This document shows, in pieces, positions 6,214 through 6,957 of a stretch of DNA of 6,957 nucleotides. The notes beneath the pieces were generated by a model that was not told where the DNA came from, did not search any database, and was given only the letters and a program-made list of their open reading frames with translations. The position numbers and the translations under genes were made by a program. Position 1 is the first letter of the stretch; each line of letters opens with the position of its first letter. The DNA is from Desulfovibrio sp. GTDB taxonomy: Bacteria > Desulfobacterota > Desulfovibrionia > Desulfovibrionales > Desulfovibrionaceae. The stretch spans positions 1-6,957 of the forward strand of contig JAISXC010000073.1 in NCBI GenBank assembly GCA_031270875.1. The letters are read 5' to 3'.

Positions 6214-6957
6214 CTATGGCGTAAACACGTTCCTGTCCGGCACGCGGACGAGGTCGCGCCTGAGCAGTTCCTCGGCAATCTGCACGGCATTGAGGGCAGC
6301 GCCCTTGCGCACGTTGTCCGCCACAATCCACATGTTCAAACCGTTTTCAATGCTGTCGTCCTCACGAATGCGACCCACAAAAACAGGATCTTCTCCGGCA
6401 TGCACGGCGGGCAGGGGGTACATGTTTTCCCTCGGATTATCGTACACAAAAAGCCCCGGCGAGCGGGAGAGGAGAAGGCGCGCCTCCCTGGCAGTCATCT
6501 TTTTTTCCGTCTGTACGTTGACCGACTCTGAGTGCCCGTAGAAAACGGGCACGCGCGCGCAGGTGGCCGTGACCCTCACTGACGGGTCATCAAAAATTTT
6601 CACGGTCTCGTTGACCATTTTCATTTCTTCCCTAGTGTAGTCGTTTTCCAGAAAAACATCTATGTGCGGCAGCACGTTGAAAGCGATACGATGCGGATAG
6701 ACCTTGTTCTCCGGCTCACGGCCGTTAAAGAGATCGCGCACCTGACGCTCCAGCTCCTCAATGCCCTTCTGCCCTGTGCCGGAAACCGACTGATAGGTGG
6801 AAACCACGATGCGCCTGATTCGCGCCGCGTCGTGGACAGGCTTGAGGGCAACGACCATCTGGATGGTGGAACAGTTGGGATTGGCGACAATGCCCTGATG
6901 CTTTTCCAGATGCCGGGGATTGACTTCCGGAACCACCAGGGGACAGCGGCCGTCCAT
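6214..6957 (-). CDS. asd: Aspartate-semialdehyde dehydrogenase (partial, N-terminus off the right edge)
   Basis: This enzyme reduces L-aspartyl-4-phosphate to L-aspartate semialdehyde with NADPH, the branch point to lysine/diaminopimelate, threonine and methionine, in the cytoplasm. The visible 247 residues are the C-terminal two thirds; roughly 90-100 N-terminal residues with the NADP-binding domain lie beyond the window, and the methionine at the edge (cat at 6955-6957) is internal. Diagnostic parts are LVVPEVNP (7-14); NPNCST with nucleophile C29 (27-31 region); STYQSVSGTG with Q56 (53-62); RVPVFYGHSESV with R135 and catalytic H142 (135-146); and the C-terminal MWIVADNVRKGAALNAVQIAE. The spacings C29-Q56 (27) and R135-H142 (7) fit the family. 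The gene ends at the TGA at 6214-6216 and is followed by 60 bp before the glycosyltransferase, with no clear terminator, so readthrough is likely. The sequence resembles the widespread bacterial ASADH type; nothing looks broken. Confidence 0.97.
   Translation of the reverse strand: MDGRCPLVVPEVNPRHLEKHQGIVANPNCSTIQMVVALKPVHDAARIRRIVVSTYQSVSGTGQKGIEELERQVRDLFNGREPENKVYPHRIAFNVLPHIDVFLENDYTREEMKMVNETVKIFDDPSVRVTATCARVPVFYGHSESVNVQTEKKMTAREARLLLSRSPGLFVYDNPRENMYPLPAVHAGEDPVFVGRIREDDSIENGLNMWIVADNVRKGAALNAVQIAEELLRRDLVRVPDRNVFTP

Overview
The window looks like the chromosome of a motile, anaerobic, GC-rich deltaproteobacterium, most like Desulfovibrio or a close relative. This is inferred from three things: a chemoreceptor with a cysteine-studded PAS domain, an iron-sulfur type flavoprotein, and a TtuA-type thiolase with all of its cysteines. 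No rRNA or other species marker is present to confirm it. Every gene I can support lies on the minus strand, so the order of transcription is from high to low coordinates. There is no integrase, transposase, CRISPR array or tRNA, and no gene-free stretch longer than about 175 bases.

Right part (6957 down to 3344): a compact run of four genes. It contains the C-terminal two thirds of aspartate-semialdehyde dehydrogenase (asd, cut by the right edge), a family-4-like glycosyltransferase, a TtuA/NcsA-type tRNA thiolase and a hexapeptide-repeat acyltransferase. The gaps are 60 bp, 27 bp and a 4-bp ATGA overlap, and I see no convincing terminator between them, so they are probably cotranscribed. 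The set mixes amino-acid biosynthesis, tRNA thiolation and probable cell-surface glycan building, so a shared promoter is more likely than one pathway.

Middle (3343 down to 815): a 796-residue methyl-accepting chemotaxis protein with its own leader. About 70 bp upstream of its start codon is a very good match to a sigma-28 (FliA) flagellar/chemotaxis promoter, TAATGTTC-N11-GCCGATAG. The receptor has a periplasmic dCache-like sensor, HAMP, a cytoplasmic PAS domain with six cysteines, and a complete signalling hairpin.

Left part (about 725 down to 1): a probable small cysteine-containing protein of unknown function (58 aa), followed 19 bp later by a flavodoxin-fold oxidoreductase with a compact CX2CX2CX5C motif, cut by the left edge. 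A perfect 12-bp inverted repeat (672-683 and 713-724) precedes the small gene, and one arm covers its ribosome-binding region and the first base of its start codon. This is the least explained element in the window. I do not see a large new multi-gene system; the interesting points are regulatory elements and unusual variants of known families.
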